Notes: generated by a model from the sequence alone, not told the origin. 64,000 nucleotides of DNA from Micromonospora tarapacensis (GCF_019697375.1 NZ_JAHCDI010000004.1:1413324-1477323); one strand, 5' to 3'; positions 31,416 through 40,937 are shown, counted from the first letter of the stretch. Translations and numbers: made by a program.

Positions 31416-31829
31416 ATGGCTGTCCCCGCCCTCACCCCCCGAAACGGCCCGGCGCGCTCGCTGCCCCTGCGCGAGGTGCGCACCCGACTCAGCCAACTCG
31501 TCGCCCTTGCGGCGCTGACCGACACCGTCACCGTGGTCACCCGCGACGGCGATCCCCGCCCGGTCGCCGCGATCGTGCCGGCGGTCGCCGCCCGCACCGC
31601 CGCCGAGGCCCGCGCCGACGCCGACCGCCTCGCCGAGGTCACCGCCGGGTGGTCCCGGCGCCTCGACGCCCAGCGGCAGCAGAGCAGCCGCCGGCACGCC
31701 GCCGAGCTGCGTGCGGTCACCTCGGCGCTCGCCGAAGTGTGGGCCGAGCTGGATCGGCGGGTTCCGCCGGGCACCGACTCGCTGCTCGCGCGGCTGCGCG
31801 CGGCCCACGCCGACCTGCTCGCCGACTGA
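31416..31829 (+). CDS. Phd/YefM-like antitoxin-type protein, no toxin adjacent
   Basis: A 137-residue protein whose N-terminal 60 residues (LREVRTRLSQLVALAALTDTVTVVTRDGDPRPVAAIVP) resemble the Phd/YefM fold, a DNA-binding antitoxin domain. The rest is an alanine- and arginine-rich helix. No RelE- or Doc-like toxin gene lies on either side, so it may be an orphan or a regulator that uses the same fold. ATG at 31416. The assignment rests on a short pattern and is moderate. Confidence 0.55.
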   Translation: MAVPALTPRNGPARSLPLREVRTRLSQLVALAALTDTVTVVTRDGDPRPVAAIVPAVAARTAAEARADADRLAEVTAGWSRRLDAQRQQSSRRHAAELRAVTSALAEVWAELDRRVPPGTDSLLARLRAAHADLLAD

Positions 31830-31996
31830 CCGACCCGGTGCCGGCACGGTCCGGCGGTCGGGTTCGGGTGTGACGGCGCGGCGCGGCCTCGTGGGCCCGC
31901 CGGGCGGTACGGTCACGCTTGGGTAACTGTGGGTCACCCGGTGGCTGCCGTCGGCCACAATGGACCACTCGCGGTCGGCGATCGACGGGGGTGACG

Positions 31997-33121
31997 ATGA
32001 GCGAGTTCGACGGATCGGCCACGGGCGCGGGCCCGGAGCGGGCCGGTGGACCCGGTGGCACGGCGCGCGGCCGGCGGCTGCGCCTCGTCGCGTTGCTCCT
32101 GCTGCTGGTGGTGCTCGTCGCCGCGGTGGTCCGGGTGGTCGCCGCCGTCGGGCCACCCAGCCGTGAGCAACTGCGCGAACGCGCCGGGCTGACCGGCAAG
32201 CAGACCCTGCTCATCGGCGTCAAGGACGACCAGCCGGGGGTGTCGCAGCAACTGGAGAACGGCGCGTTCGAGGGTTTCGACATCGAGATCGCCTACATGA
32301 TCGCGGACGACCTGGGCTTCGATGCCCCGCGGGTGACCTTCCTGCCCATCGAGAGCGAGGACCGCGCCCGCAGGCAGGCTCGCACCACCGACGGCCGGTT
32401 CGTCACCGTCGACCTGGTGGTCGCCTCGTACAGCATCACCGAGCGGCGCCGCGAGCAGGGGGTGATCTTCTCCGCGCCCTATCTGGAGACCGAACAGTCG
32501 GTGGTCACCCTCGCCTCGGACGATCGTCCGGTGACCAGCCTGCGCGATCTCGCCGGCCGGAAGGTCTGCACCATCTCGACGTCGACCTCGGAGCGGAACC
32601 TGACCGAGTTGGGGGCGCAGGCGCGGGGCCGCAACCGGATCAGCGAGTGCATCCAGGAGCTGTACGACGGCACCGTGGACGCGGTCACCACCGACGCGGC
32701 GATCCTGGCCGGCTTCGTGGGCCCCCGCCCGGCCGGCGAGCTGCCCCCGATGACCAAACTGGAGCGGGTGCGGGAGCTGCGGCACTGGGACGTCGGCGCC
32801 GACGGTTCGGAGCTGTGGGGCGTCAACACCGGCACCAAACCGGAGCTGCGCGACCTGGTCAACCTCTCGCTCCAGGAGTCGGCGACCGGGCCGGACGGGG
32901 ACCGCTGGCGGTCGGCCTTCGACAGGTACCTCGGCGCCGAGCAGAAGTACAACGACCCGCAGCAGGTCGCGGTGGACCGCCAGCCGGAACCCGCGCCGGA
33001 GGACATGGTGGAGGTGCGGCGGTGGCCGTGGGAGAGGTTCGCGCTGCCATATCCGCACCGACCACGGCCGGTGCCGCCGACCGGCGCTCGGGCGCCCGCC
33101 AGGCGCAACAGTGGCTGCTGA
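31997..33121 (+). CDS. Membrane-anchored family 3 solute-binding protein
   Basis: A 374-residue protein with one N-terminal transmembrane anchor (residues about 30-56), not a lipobox, followed by a complete amino-acid-type solute-binding domain: LIGVKDDQPGVSQQLENGAF, EGFDIEIAYMIADDLGF, VDLVVASYSITERRREQGVIFSAPY and AVTTDAAILAGF. This matches glutamate/glutamine-binding proteins (GlnH-like). No ABC permease or ATPase is adjacent. Uncoupled anchored binding proteins of this kind can act as sensors, as GlnH does with PknG in mycobacteria, but no kinase is seen here. The last 100 nt overlap the next gene. Confidence 0.87.
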   Translation: MSEFDGSATGAGPERAGGPGGTARGRRLRLVALLLLLVVLVAAVVRVVAAVGPPSREQLRERAGLTGKQTLLIGVKDDQPGVSQQLENGAFEGFDIEIAYMIADDLGFDAPRVTFLPIESEDRARRQARTTDGRFVTVDLVVASYSITERRREQGVIFSAPYLETEQSVVTLASDDRPVTSLRDLAGRKVCTISTSTSERNLTELGAQARGRNRISECIQELYDGTVDAVTTDAAILAGFVGPRPAGELPPMTKLERVRELRHWDVGADGSELWGVNTGTKPELRDLVNLSLQESATGPDGDRWRSAFDRYLGAEQKYNDPQQVAVDRQPEPAPEDMVEVRRWPWERFALPYPHRPRPVPPTGARAPARRNSGC

Positions 33122-34074
33122 CCCTGCTGCCGGCCTTTCCGGTGCTGCTGCTGGTGCTGCGGCTGTGGCGGCTCAGCCGGCAGGACATGTCCACGATGTT
33201 GCTGCTCGTGCAGTACGTCAGCCCGTTGGGGCTGCTCAGCGCCCTGCTGATCGCACTGGTCTGGGCGGTGCCGCTGGTGGTCCTGGTGCCCGCCGTGCTC
33301 GGCCGGCTCCTCCAGGTGAGCGCGCCGGACCGGTTCGACGCGGAGCGCTCACTGCTGGCGTACGCCACGGCGCGTACGCCGGACTGGGTGCTGGTGGTGA
33401 CGGCGGCGCTGGCCGCGCTGACCTGGCAGCTACGGTTCCTCCCGACCCTGGCGATGCTGCTGCTGTGGCTGGTCGCCCTGCGTACCCGCAACCGGTTCCC
33501 GGACCGGCCGCGGCTGCTGGTCACCACCGGCCTGGTGCTGCCGGTGGTCGTCGCGGCGGCCTGCTACGCCTGGCTCGCACCGGCCATCTGGGCGGCCGCC
33601 GGCCACGGTGAGTGGGCCACCGCCCTGCTGTTGGTGCTGCCGCCGGCCGGTGCGCTGGTGTTGACCGGGCCGGTGCCGGCGGGGACAGCCCCGGCGCTCA
33701 CGCGCATTCTCACCTACACGGTCGGCGCGTTGGTGCCGTTGCTGATGGGGGTGGTGTTCCTGCGGGTGCCGCTGCTGCCGGCGGTGGCCGTCGAGGTCGG
33801 TAGGCCGGTCACCCGGGAGGTCGTCCTGGGTGAGGCGGTCACCGTGACCGACCGGATGACGATCGTGCTGGACCGCTTCGGTGAGGTCCGGTTCCTGCCC
33901 AACGACGAGGTCCGGGGCCAGGTGCTGTGCCCCGATGCCGGACGGATGCCGGCCAGCCGGGTGGACGTGGCCGGCTGGCCGGTGGAGGACACGGCCCTGG
34001 ACTGGATGATGCCGCGTGGCCCTGCCGCCTCGCCGGATCCGCGCTGCGCCGGCCTGGTGCCGGCCTCGGGCTGA
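33022..34074 (+). CDS. Integral membrane protein of unknown function
   Basis: A 350-residue protein with six or more hydrophobic segments from about residue 32 to 255, then a soluble C-terminal domain of about 95 residues (VGRPVTREVVLGEAVTVTDRM onward). The GTG at 33022 is preceded by GGAGGTGCGGC, a good ribosome site, and places the start 100 bp inside the upstream solute-binding gene. Both frames have high third-position GC, so the overlap could be real or hide an indel. It is probably cotranscribed with the binding protein and may be its membrane partner. No known domain recognised. Confidence 0.68.
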   Translation: MAVGEVRAAISAPTTAGAADRRSGARQAQQWLLTLLPAFPVLLLVLRLWRLSRQDMSTMLLLVQYVSPLGLLSALLIALVWAVPLVVLVPAVLGRLLQVSAPDRFDAERSLLAYATARTPDWVLVVTAALAALTWQLRFLPTLAMLLLWLVALRTRNRFPDRPRLLVTTGLVLPVVVAAACYAWLAPAIWAAAGHGEWATALLLVLPPAGALVLTGPVPAGTAPALTRILTYTVGALVPLLMGVVFLRVPLLPAVAVEVGRPVTREVVLGEAVTVTDRMTIVLDRFGEVRFLPNDEVRGQVLCPDAGRMPASRVDVAGWPVEDTALDWMMPRGPAASPDPRCAGLVPASG

Positions 34075-34171
34075 GGCCCGGCTCGATCGCGCGCCCGGGC
34101 CGGTCGCGGTCCCCGAGATGAGCGCACCCGGCCGGTCGTCCGCCCCGGATGCGTGGCGCGGTCGGTCCGGC

Positions 34172-34663
34172 TCAGCCCCGCCCGAACCGACCCTTGAGCC
34201 GGCGGCCCAGCTCGCGGGCGATCTCCCGGTCGGCGTCGCGCTCGGCGAGCGCCTGCCGCTTGTCGTACGACCTGCGGCCCCTGGCCAGGGCGAGTTCGAC
34301 CTTGGCCCAGCCGCCGGAGAAGTACATCGACAGCGGCACCAGGGTGATCCCGCCCGCGCGCGTCTGGGCCAGGATCCGGGCGATCTCCGCCCGGCGCAGC
34401 AACAGCTTGCGGGTACGCCGGGGTGTGTGATTGGTCCAGGTGCCGTAGCCGTACTCCGCGATGTGCAGGCCGTACAGCATGATCTCCTCGTCGCGTTCCT
34501 GGGCGAAGGCGTCCACCAGCGACACGCGTCGCTCCCGCAGCGACTTGACCTCGGTGCCGGCCAGCACGATGCCCGCCTCGTAGGTCTTGAGGACCGTGTA
34601 GTCGTGTCGGGCCTTGCGGTTCGACGCGATCAGCATCCGTCCGGTGTCGCGGGAGGTGCCCAT
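34172..34663 (-). CDS. smpB: SsrA-binding protein SmpB
   Basis: Binds tmRNA and delivers it to stalled ribosomes for trans-translation. It has 163 residues with the family blocks [58 protein letters not shown] and the basic C-terminal tail ([20 protein letters not shown]). The ATG at 34663 gives the usual N-terminus. An apparent in-frame fusion with the upstream gene is an artefact of a frameshift there. No tmRNA gene was recognised nearby. Confidence 0.95.
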   Translation of the reverse strand: MGTSRDTGRMLIASNRKARHDYTVLKTYEAGIVLAGTEVKSLRERRVSLVDAFAQERDEEIMLYGLHIAEYGYGTWTNHTPRRTRKLLLRRAEIARILAQTRAGGITLVPLSMYFSGGWAKVELALARGRRSYDKRQALAERDADREIARELGRRLKGRFGRG

Positions 34664-34703
34664 CCGGCGAAGGATATCTCCTGCCGAGCCGGGTGCGGAT
34701 GGC

Positions 34704-37039
34704 TCAGTCCGGCCCGCCGGATTCCGCCAGCCGGGCGCGCAGCCGGCCGGCCAGGTCGACCACCGCGGCGTCGAAGCGGGGTCGGACTCGCCCGGCCAAT
34801 GCCCGATCGTCGGTGGGGGAACGCTGTCGCCGGGCGGGGCCACCACCTGCCGCGGGTCGCGCAGCCGGCGATCGACCGTGCCGGGCGGACCGGGCGTCAC
34901 CGGTCGCCGGCCCGGCCGGTGCGGCGAGAAGACCCAGCCGCCGATCGGGTCGGTGTCGCGCCACAGGTTGATCCACCGCCAGTTCACCCGCTCGCCGACC
35001 TCGTGCAGCACCTGCTCGTCGACGTAGGCCGGGAACAACCGCGCGTAGAGCCGGCGCAACGGTGAGCCGTAGGTCAGCAGCGCGAGCCGACCGCACACCT
35101 TGGGTGGCAACTGGAGCACGGTGGCGGCGAGCAGCACCGAACCGTGGCTGTGCCCGCTCAGCAGCACGCCGTGGCCCTGCTCGGTGAGGTAGACGATCCG
35201 CCGGGTCAGCTCCGGCACCGCCCGCTCGGCATAGCAGGGCGGCGCGAAGGGGTGGGCCACCCGGGGCCAGAAGGTGCCCAGGTCCCACACGACGCCCACG
35301 AACCGGCGGAACTCGGCCGTCCGGTAGGCGAAGATGCCGCCGACGAGCAGGGCGATCACCACCACCGCGATGAGGAAGCTGCCCACCTGGATGCCGAAGT
35401 TGGTCGCCGCCGCCGGTATCCCGGTCAACCGTTCGACCACCGTCGACGGGGCCAGCCCCAGCATGCCGAGCAGGCTCGTGGGCATGCCCGCGCCGACGAC
35501 GCAGGCATAGACCACGGCGAGTATCTCCACGCGTTCGGTGAACCGGGCCCGGGCGATCATGCGCTCGATCTGGTGCAGCCGGTACCGGGCGGCAGGCGGC
35601 GCGTCGGGGTGGTCGCGGGCCACGGTCGCCCGGGCGGTGCGCATCCGCCAGGGTCGGCTGGACAGGCTGAGGACGACGGCCGCCACCAGGGTGGTCGCGG
35701 CGGCCACGAGGAACACGAAGATGGCCCACTTGTAGCCCAGCGGTGGGCTGATCTCCGGTTCCCCGTCGGCGGCGGCGCGGCGGTTGAGCAGGTCGGCGAC
35801 CCGGTAGACGAGATCTGCGGAGATCGCCACCGCCAGGCCGGTGGCGGTGGCGGCGATCGCCGGGGCACCCAGCCCCTGCAACGGCCCGGCGCCGAGCCCG
35901 TCGCGGCCGAGCCCGCGCCGCATCTCGTCGGTTTCCACCCCGTCGTCCGTTCGGGCGGCGTAGAGCCCGTCCGCTCCGCGCGTGGTGACCCGGCGCCGAC
36001 TGCGGCCGGCCAGCACCATCGTCCCGAGCACGAACAGCAGTACCGCCTGTGCGAGGATGATCAGGCCCACCGCCATGGCGTATCCGGGCAGCCCCTCGCG
36101 CACCTGCCACGGCGTCGGATCCAGGGCCACGAGAGCCAGCACCGCCGGGGTAACGGCGACGGCGGCGGTGCGCAAGCCGCCGGTCAGCCGGTCCACCAGC
36201 GGACGGGGCCCGGGTGCGTCGATCAACGGGTGCGCGCAGAGCAGGGCGACGCAGGCGAGCAGCAGCAGGGCGGCGACGGCGGCCAGCGCGACGCTGGCGA
36301 CCGACGGTCCGGAATCGATCCGGGCGGCGAGCAGCCCGAGGTTGAGCGTCGTGAAGCCGGCGGCGACGTGCAGCGAGCGCAGCCGGCCCACGATCGGCGC
36401 GGCGTCCCACTGGCCGACCGCGCTGAGTTGATGCGGCCCGGAGGCGGTCGCGGAGGTGTGGAAGGCGTCGAAGTTGTGCCCGGGACGGGCACCGAGGCGC
36501 CAGACCAAGCCGAGCGCCGCGGCCGGTAGCAGCGCGAACACCGCCAGCGTCACGCCTGGCGACCGACCACCGAGCCAGGACAGCCACGGGCGTCCGGAGA
36601 GGCAGGACGGATTGGGCAGGCACCGCCAGGCGATCAGGTCGAGCGCCACCCCCATCGCCGCGAGTACGTACAGCATGGTCAGCGTGAGGGCGAGCAGTCG
36701 GCAGATCGCCTTGAGGCCCGCCCCGACCCCGCTCCCTCGACGGGGCGGTCGCATCCAGATGGCGACGTTGCAGAGCATGAAGGGCAGCAGGAACATCAGC
36801 GACAGCGTCCGGACCGTGGTGCCCGAGGGCAGGTCGCTCCACCGGTACGCCTCCAGCGTCACCCCGGCCGGACCCTTGCTGTCCGGATAGCCGGGGCGCG
36901 GGCGGTAGAAGCCGCCACTGCCGTCTCCGGCGACCTGATGGCTGTGCGGACGGTCCAGGATCTGTTCGGCTCCGGCGCCGGACACGCCGTGCACCCGCAA
37001 CTCCACGACGTCGTCAGACGTCCCCGGTTCGCTGGTCAT
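34704..37039 (-). CDS. Large membrane protein with split alpha/beta-hydrolase motifs, apparent frameshift
   Basis: A 778-residue protein after correction. The N-terminal strand [11 protein letters not shown] looks like a lipase oxyanion-hole region. A membrane domain of roughly 10 to 12 helices (about 75-560) follows. The C-terminal part has [17 protein letters not shown], a GxSxG nucleophile elbow, and [17 protein letters not shown]. The family occurs in actinobacteria without known substrate. The last 30 residues shift frame after GESDP; one missing base in the run at 34778-34781 restores [20 protein letters not shown] and a stop at 34704. Upstream of smpB on the same strand. Confidence 0.8.
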
Positions 37040-37229
37040 CCGCCCCCCGGAACTGTCCGCGGGCCCGTGCGTCGCGGACCCGCCGCCGGGCCGCCCGGCG
37101 CGGCGTCGCCCGTCTACCCGCCGAGGCGCCGACCACGCCTCGGACGGGCGGGCAGCACTGCCGCCGTGCCCGGCCGGGCACGGCGCGCCCGGCCGGGCGG
37201 CCCGCGGCCTCCGGGGCCCGGAGAGCGGG

Positions 37230-37742
37230 TCAGCCCGGCCGGCGGGCGAAGAAGTCGGCGAGTACCCGGGTGTGGGTGGAGAACGCCAGCTCGGTCGGCT
37301 CGGTCAACACCAGCCATTCGGTGGCTTCCGCCGTCGGCCTCGACGGCGGAAGCTCCTCGGCCGGGCGTACCGGCAGCTCCCCGAAGATCATCATGGTGCC
37401 GCCGGCCGGAGCGCTGTGCACCGCGACCAGTTCCGCGCCAGCGGGTTCGGCGAGCAGCCCGGTCTCCTCGCGCAGCTCACGGACCAGCGCGTCGCGCCAC
37501 TGTTCGCCGTACTCGATGAAGCCGCCGGGCAGCGCGAGCAGCCCCCGGGCGGGCTCGATGTCCCGCCGGACGACGACCACGCCCAGGCCGGTGCCGGTCC
37601 GTACCGGCTGCACGGCCACGGCCACGGGCAGCGGGTTGCGCCAGACCTGCTGGCCGCAGGTCGCGCAGAGCCGGGGCCAGCCGGCCCCCACCGGATAGGC
37701 CGAGCCGCAGTACGAACAGTGCGAGTACGCCACGCCGGTCAT
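37230..37742 (-). CDS. Nudix hydrolase with N-terminal zinc ribbon
   Basis: A 170-residue pyrophosphohydrolase. Cys9, Cys12, Cys26 and Cys29 form a four-cysteine ribbon like that of NADH pyrophosphatase NudC. The Nudix box G-x5-E-x7-REL-REETGL spans residues 74-96 with all key glutamates. The substrate is likely a nucleotide-linked compound, but ribbon-bearing Nudix proteins vary. ATG at 37742. A 190-bp stretch separates it from the membrane hydrolase upstream; nothing recognisable is there. Confidence 0.9.
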   Translation of the reverse strand: MTGVAYSHCSYCGSAYPVGAGWPRLCATCGQQVWRNPLPVAVAVQPVRTGTGLGVVVVRRDIEPARGLLALPGGFIEYGEQWRDALVRELREETGLLAEPAGAELVAVHSAPAGGTMMIFGELPVRPAEELPPSRPTAEATEWLVLTEPTELAFSTHTRVLADFFARRPG

Positions 37743-37802
37743 GGCGCAGCAGGTTACCCGGGCACACCCAGGCGCTGCCGTCCCGGGCGGGAGTGGCCCC
37801 GG

Positions 37803-38000
37803 TCAGCCCTGGGGGGCGCCGGTGTGGAAGGCGGTGGTCCGGTCGGCGGCGGCCCGGGCCTCGTCGGGGCTGGTGCCGGCGGCGAGGCTCACCTCGTACC
37901 GTTGCTCGCTGCTGGCCGTCCAGAAGTCGCTCTCGCCGCCGGCGAGCAACTCCAGGATCCGCCGCCGGACCGGATCGCCGAGCATGTCGAAGGCATGCAC
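37803..38000 (-). pseudogene. ArsR-type regulator remnant joined to an unrelated tail
   Basis: The first 22 residues (HAFDMLGDPVRRRILELL) are the exact start of ArsR-family repressors. Instead of the expected winged helix, the sequence then reads DFWTASSEQRYEVSLAAG and an acidic-alanine tail, giving only 65 residues. The recognition helix and wing are absent, so it cannot work as a normal ArsR repressor. It looks like a deletion that fused the 5' end of an arsR gene to the end or middle of another gene, though a real short protein is possible. An intact AT-rich promoter and palindrome (38023-38032) lie upstream. Confidence 0.55.
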
Positions 38001-38022
38001 GGTGCCTGCTCATCAGGGAGGA

Positions 38023-38032
38023 CTTATATAAG
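38023..38032 (-). promoter_or_regulatory. CTTATATAAG palindrome before the ArsR remnant
   Basis: A perfect 10-bp AT-rich palindrome 22 bp before the GTG start, in a GC-rich genome. ArsR repressors commonly bind such sites over their own promoters, so it is probably a relic -10/operator. It lies 7 bp from the end of the debranching-enzyme gene. Confidence 0.5.
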
Positions 38033-38039
38033 CAATGGT

Positions 38040-40085
38040 TCAAATGCCGGAGGTGCGGGCGCTGCCGATGGCGTCCTTGCGGCCCCACCGTCCCGGGATG
38101 TCGAGCAACTCGATCCGGCCGAAGCGCGGTGGGATGGCCGGGTGCACCACCAGGTGCTCGCCGTAGGGCTCCAGGCCGAGCAGGGTGCGCAGCAGCAGGA
38201 AGGTGGCCCCGGTCGCGGAGGCCTGCGGGCTGTTCGCCGCCGGAAACGGCACCGGGTAGCGGGTCAGGTCCCGTTCGTAGCCGGCGAAGGTCTCCGGCAT
38301 CCGCCCGGCGAAGTGCTGGGCCGCCTCCACCACGGCCTCGGCGATCATCCCCGCCTCCTGGAGGAAGCCGTACCGGCTCAGCCCGAGGGCGATCAGCGAG
38401 TTGTCGAACGGCCAGACGGTGCCCAGGTGATAACCGAGCGGGTTGTAGCGGACCTGTCCGGTGGCGAGCGTCCGCACCCCCCAGCCGGAGAAGAGCCGCG
38501 GCCCGAGCAGGTGACCGGCGACCGCGCCGGCCCGTGCCCCGTCGACGATGCCGCTCCACAACAGGTGGCCCATGTTCGACGCGAGCGCGTCCACCTGGTC
38601 GCCGTCGGGGCCGAGTGCCAGCGCGTAGTACTCGCTGCCGTCGATCCAGAAGTCCCGGTTGAACCGTTCCTTGAGTTCCGCCGCCTCCCGTTCCAGGCGG
38701 TCGGCGTACGCCGGGTCGCCCCAGAACTGGCGGGCCAGCCGGGCGCCGCGTCGCTTCGCGTCGTACGCGTAGCCCTGCAACTCGCAGGTGGCGCGCGGCA
38801 GCCCGGGCAGGCGGCCGTCGCGGTAACAGATGGCCTCCGGGGTGTCCTTCCAGCAGTGGTTGTCGGCCCCGCTCTGCTCGTTGCGCGGCTGGTACCAGAG
38901 GTAGCCGTCGCCGCGCAGGTCGCCGTACTCGTCGATCCAGTTCAACGCCGCGCGGCCGGCGTCCTCCAGGTCCCGGATCAGGGCGCCGTCACCGGTCCAC
39001 CGCTCGTACTCGTCCAGCAGCACCACGAACAGCGGTGTGACGTCCGCCCCGCCGAAGTACGGTGACTGGGGTCGCTGCTCGAAGGCGGCCATCTCCCCGT
39101 ACCGGAACTCGTTGAGTATCTTCCCGGGTTCCTCGTCCCGGAAGTCGTCGAGCACCGTGCCCTGGTCGAGGGCGAGCAGGCGCAGCGTGGTGGCCGCCAG
39201 CCGGGGGACGAAGGGCAGCGTCTGGAAGCAGGTGAGGATGTTGTCCCGGCCGATGATGGTGGCCGACCAGGGCAACCCGGCCGCGAACGTGGTCTCGTGC
39301 GGCAGGGCCAACGGGGAGAAGCGCAGGCCGGCCAGGTCGACCAGGCCCCGCTGGTACGTCATGGTCAACGGCTCCCAGTCGGCGTGCAACCGGGGTGCCT
39401 CGGCGAGCCACCGGCTCAGGTCGTGGCGCGGTTGGCCCTCGATCTGGCCCTGCGGGTGACGCAGCCGGTCCCGGATGTCCTGTCCGTCCGGGCGCAGCAC
39501 CAGGCTCTTGACCTGGAGGATCGTGTTCCATTTGCCTTGCCGGTCGACCCGGATCCGGAACGTCAACCCGCGTTTGTCGAGTTCGGCCGGCTCGCTGGTC
39601 GAGACGTCGGCGACCCGGTGGAACCTGTCTCGCCGGTATCCCAGACGCAGGCCGTTTTCCGTCACCTCGCGGTAGCCGCGGGGCGCCGACCCGTGCGGCC
39701 AGACGACGTCGAAGACCGGGGCGAAGTCGCTGTCGACGTCGACCCGCAGCACGTGGTCGACGGGTTCGTTGGTGTGGTTGAGCAGGGTGAGGCGTTCGGT
39801 GAAGGCGTTGCCGGAGATCCACCGGTCGCGGATGACCGAGACCTTCGCGTCCACGTAGTGGGTCGGATGTCCGGGGACCAGGAAGAAGCGGATCTCGTTG
39901 CAGCTCGGCTCGTGCACGGCCAGTGGGTGCAGCTGTTCGCCGTCGAGGACGAGCTGCCAGGTGGACAGGAAGCGGGTGTCGAAGGCGAAGAAGCCGCTCG
40001 GGTTGGCGGCGCCGAAGACCATGTCCCCGTTGTCCTCGCTGAGCGCGAAGACGTTGCCGTCGAGGATGCGGACCAGCTTCTTCAC
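38040..40085 (-). CDS. Glycogen-debranching-type amylo-alpha-1,6-glucosidase
   Basis: A 681-residue cytoplasmic enzyme of the GDE_N-bis plus (alpha/alpha)6 glucosidase type. The N-terminal beta domain has VFALSEDNGDMVFGAANPSG and FDTRFLSTWQLVLDGEQL. The C-terminal toroid contains LPWSATIIGRDNILTCFQT, WYQPRNEQSGADNHCWKD and YNPLGYHLGTVWPFDNSL, with conserved acidic residues. It would hydrolyse alpha-1,6 branch points or related glucans. The GTG at 40085 follows GGGAG and overlaps the stop of the SCP2-like gene (GTGA), so the two are coupled. Confidence 0.88.
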   Translation of the reverse strand: MKKLVRILDGNVFALSEDNGDMVFGAANPSGFFAFDTRFLSTWQLVLDGEQLHPLAVHEPSCNEIRFFLVPGHPTHYVDAKVSVIRDRWISGNAFTERLTLLNHTNEPVDHVLRVDVDSDFAPVFDVVWPHGSAPRGYREVTENGLRLGYRRDRFHRVADVSTSEPAELDKRGLTFRIRVDRQGKWNTILQVKSLVLRPDGQDIRDRLRHPQGQIEGQPRHDLSRWLAEAPRLHADWEPLTMTYQRGLVDLAGLRFSPLALPHETTFAAGLPWSATIIGRDNILTCFQTLPFVPRLAATTLRLLALDQGTVLDDFRDEEPGKILNEFRYGEMAAFEQRPQSPYFGGADVTPLFVVLLDEYERWTGDGALIRDLEDAGRAALNWIDEYGDLRGDGYLWYQPRNEQSGADNHCWKDTPEAICYRDGRLPGLPRATCELQGYAYDAKRRGARLARQFWGDPAYADRLEREAAELKERFNRDFWIDGSEYYALALGPDGDQVDALASNMGHLLWSGIVDGARAGAVAGHLLGPRLFSGWGVRTLATGQVRYNPLGYHLGTVWPFDNSLIALGLSRYGFLQEAGMIAEAVVEAAQHFAGRMPETFAGYERDLTRYPVPFPAANSPQASATGATFLLLRTLLGLEPYGEHLVVHPAIPPRFGRIELLDIPGRWGRKDAIGSARTSGI

Positions 40086-40474
40086 CGTGACTCCCGATCT
40101 GCCGCCGGGCTCGGGCGTCGGGCCATGTCCCGGGGGTGGCGCGCGGCGGGCGGCGGGGCGAACAGGCGCTCCAGCATGACCACGAAACGGAACTCGCCGT
40201 CGGCGGTGAAGTCGTTGCGCAGCCACGCCGGCAGTGGCTTGACCTCGCCGTGGGCCATCCGCAGGAAAAGCGCCTCGTCGGTGTGGATCACGGTGTCGGC
40301 GTCGTCCGCGCCGCTCTGGGACACCGCGATCCGTCCCCGGTCGATGCGGACCAACCAGTGGTCGACGCGCTCGGGGTAGCGCAGGTCGAAGCGGACGGTG
40401 CCGGAGACCTGGCGCAGCATCCGGCCGCCACCGCTGGCGAGACCGTCGAAGAAGTCCCGCACCGCCGCCGACAT
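40082..40474 (-). CDS. SCP2 sterol-transfer-domain-like protein
   Basis: A 130-residue protein with the SCP2 fold pattern: GTVRFDLRYPERVDHWLVRIDRG, SQSGADDADTVIHTDEALFLRMAHGEV. The domain binds lipids in a hydrophobic tunnel. It is followed by a basic, Pro/Arg-rich tail. It is translationally coupled to the debranching enzyme, an unusual pairing with no obvious shared pathway. ATG at 40474. Confidence 0.78.
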   Translation of the reverse strand: MSAAVRDFFDGLASGGGRMLRQVSGTVRFDLRYPERVDHWLVRIDRGRIAVSQSGADDADTVIHTDEALFLRMAHGEVKPLPAWLRNDFTADGEFRFVVMLERLFAPPPAARHPRDMARRPSPAADRESR

Positions 40475-40937
40475 CGCACCTCCTCCGGGCCGGACCCGGC
40501 CGACGGGAGCTGGCGCCGGGGTGGCTCGACCCGGCGCGGGAGGGCCGGTCGAACTCCTCCGCCGCCGTCACCTTAACGGCATTGATCCGCCGACGGGATG
40601 GTCTGCGGACGTCAGTACCTTTTCGGATGGTTCCAGCGATACTCCCGCGGGCCCGTTATCGCGGATTCGCGTTGGTTTCCGGCCGGTGTGCCCCTATGGT
40701 GGTCCGATGCGTCCCGCCGCCCTGCCCACCCGCGTCGCCGTAGCCACGGCGGCGTCGGTGCCGGCTGACCCGGGTACGCACCCGGCGGCGGCCCGCCCCG
40801 GACGGGTTCCGGCAGAGGCCGGCCACGGCCAGCCGCGTCCCGCCGGCCGGAGTCCGCCGGCACCCTCCACCAGCAGGGACGGCCAGGGGCGAAGCGGACA
40901 GCTTCGGCCCTTTCTTTTTATCCGGAGGGAATCCGAC
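40475..40937. other. 463-bp intergenic region before the DksA-like gene
   Basis: Lies between the divergent SCP2-like and DksA/TraR-like genes. The frame of the latter stays open upstream (from 40398), but the predicted product is low-complexity Pro/Ala/Arg and the good ribosome site (GGAGGGA at 40923-40929) marks the ATG at 40938. A T-rich CTTTCTTTTTATCC at about 40909-40922 precedes that site. No conserved gene or clear promoter was found. Confidence 0.5.

Noticed and set aside
31997..34074. GlnH-GlnX-PknG type sensing operon
   Set aside because: The binding protein fits GlnH, but the second protein does not resemble GlnX and no PknG kinase is present.
34074..34172. tmRNA gene expected near smpB
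   Set aside because: Only 98 bp separate smpB from the neighbouring gene, and no tRNA-like ends or tag reading frame was found there or upstream.
34172..37039. An apparent 955-residue fusion of the membrane hydrolase with SmpB
   Set aside because: The fusion arises from a one-base deficit near 34778; the corrected frame stops at 34704 and SmpB starts at 34663.
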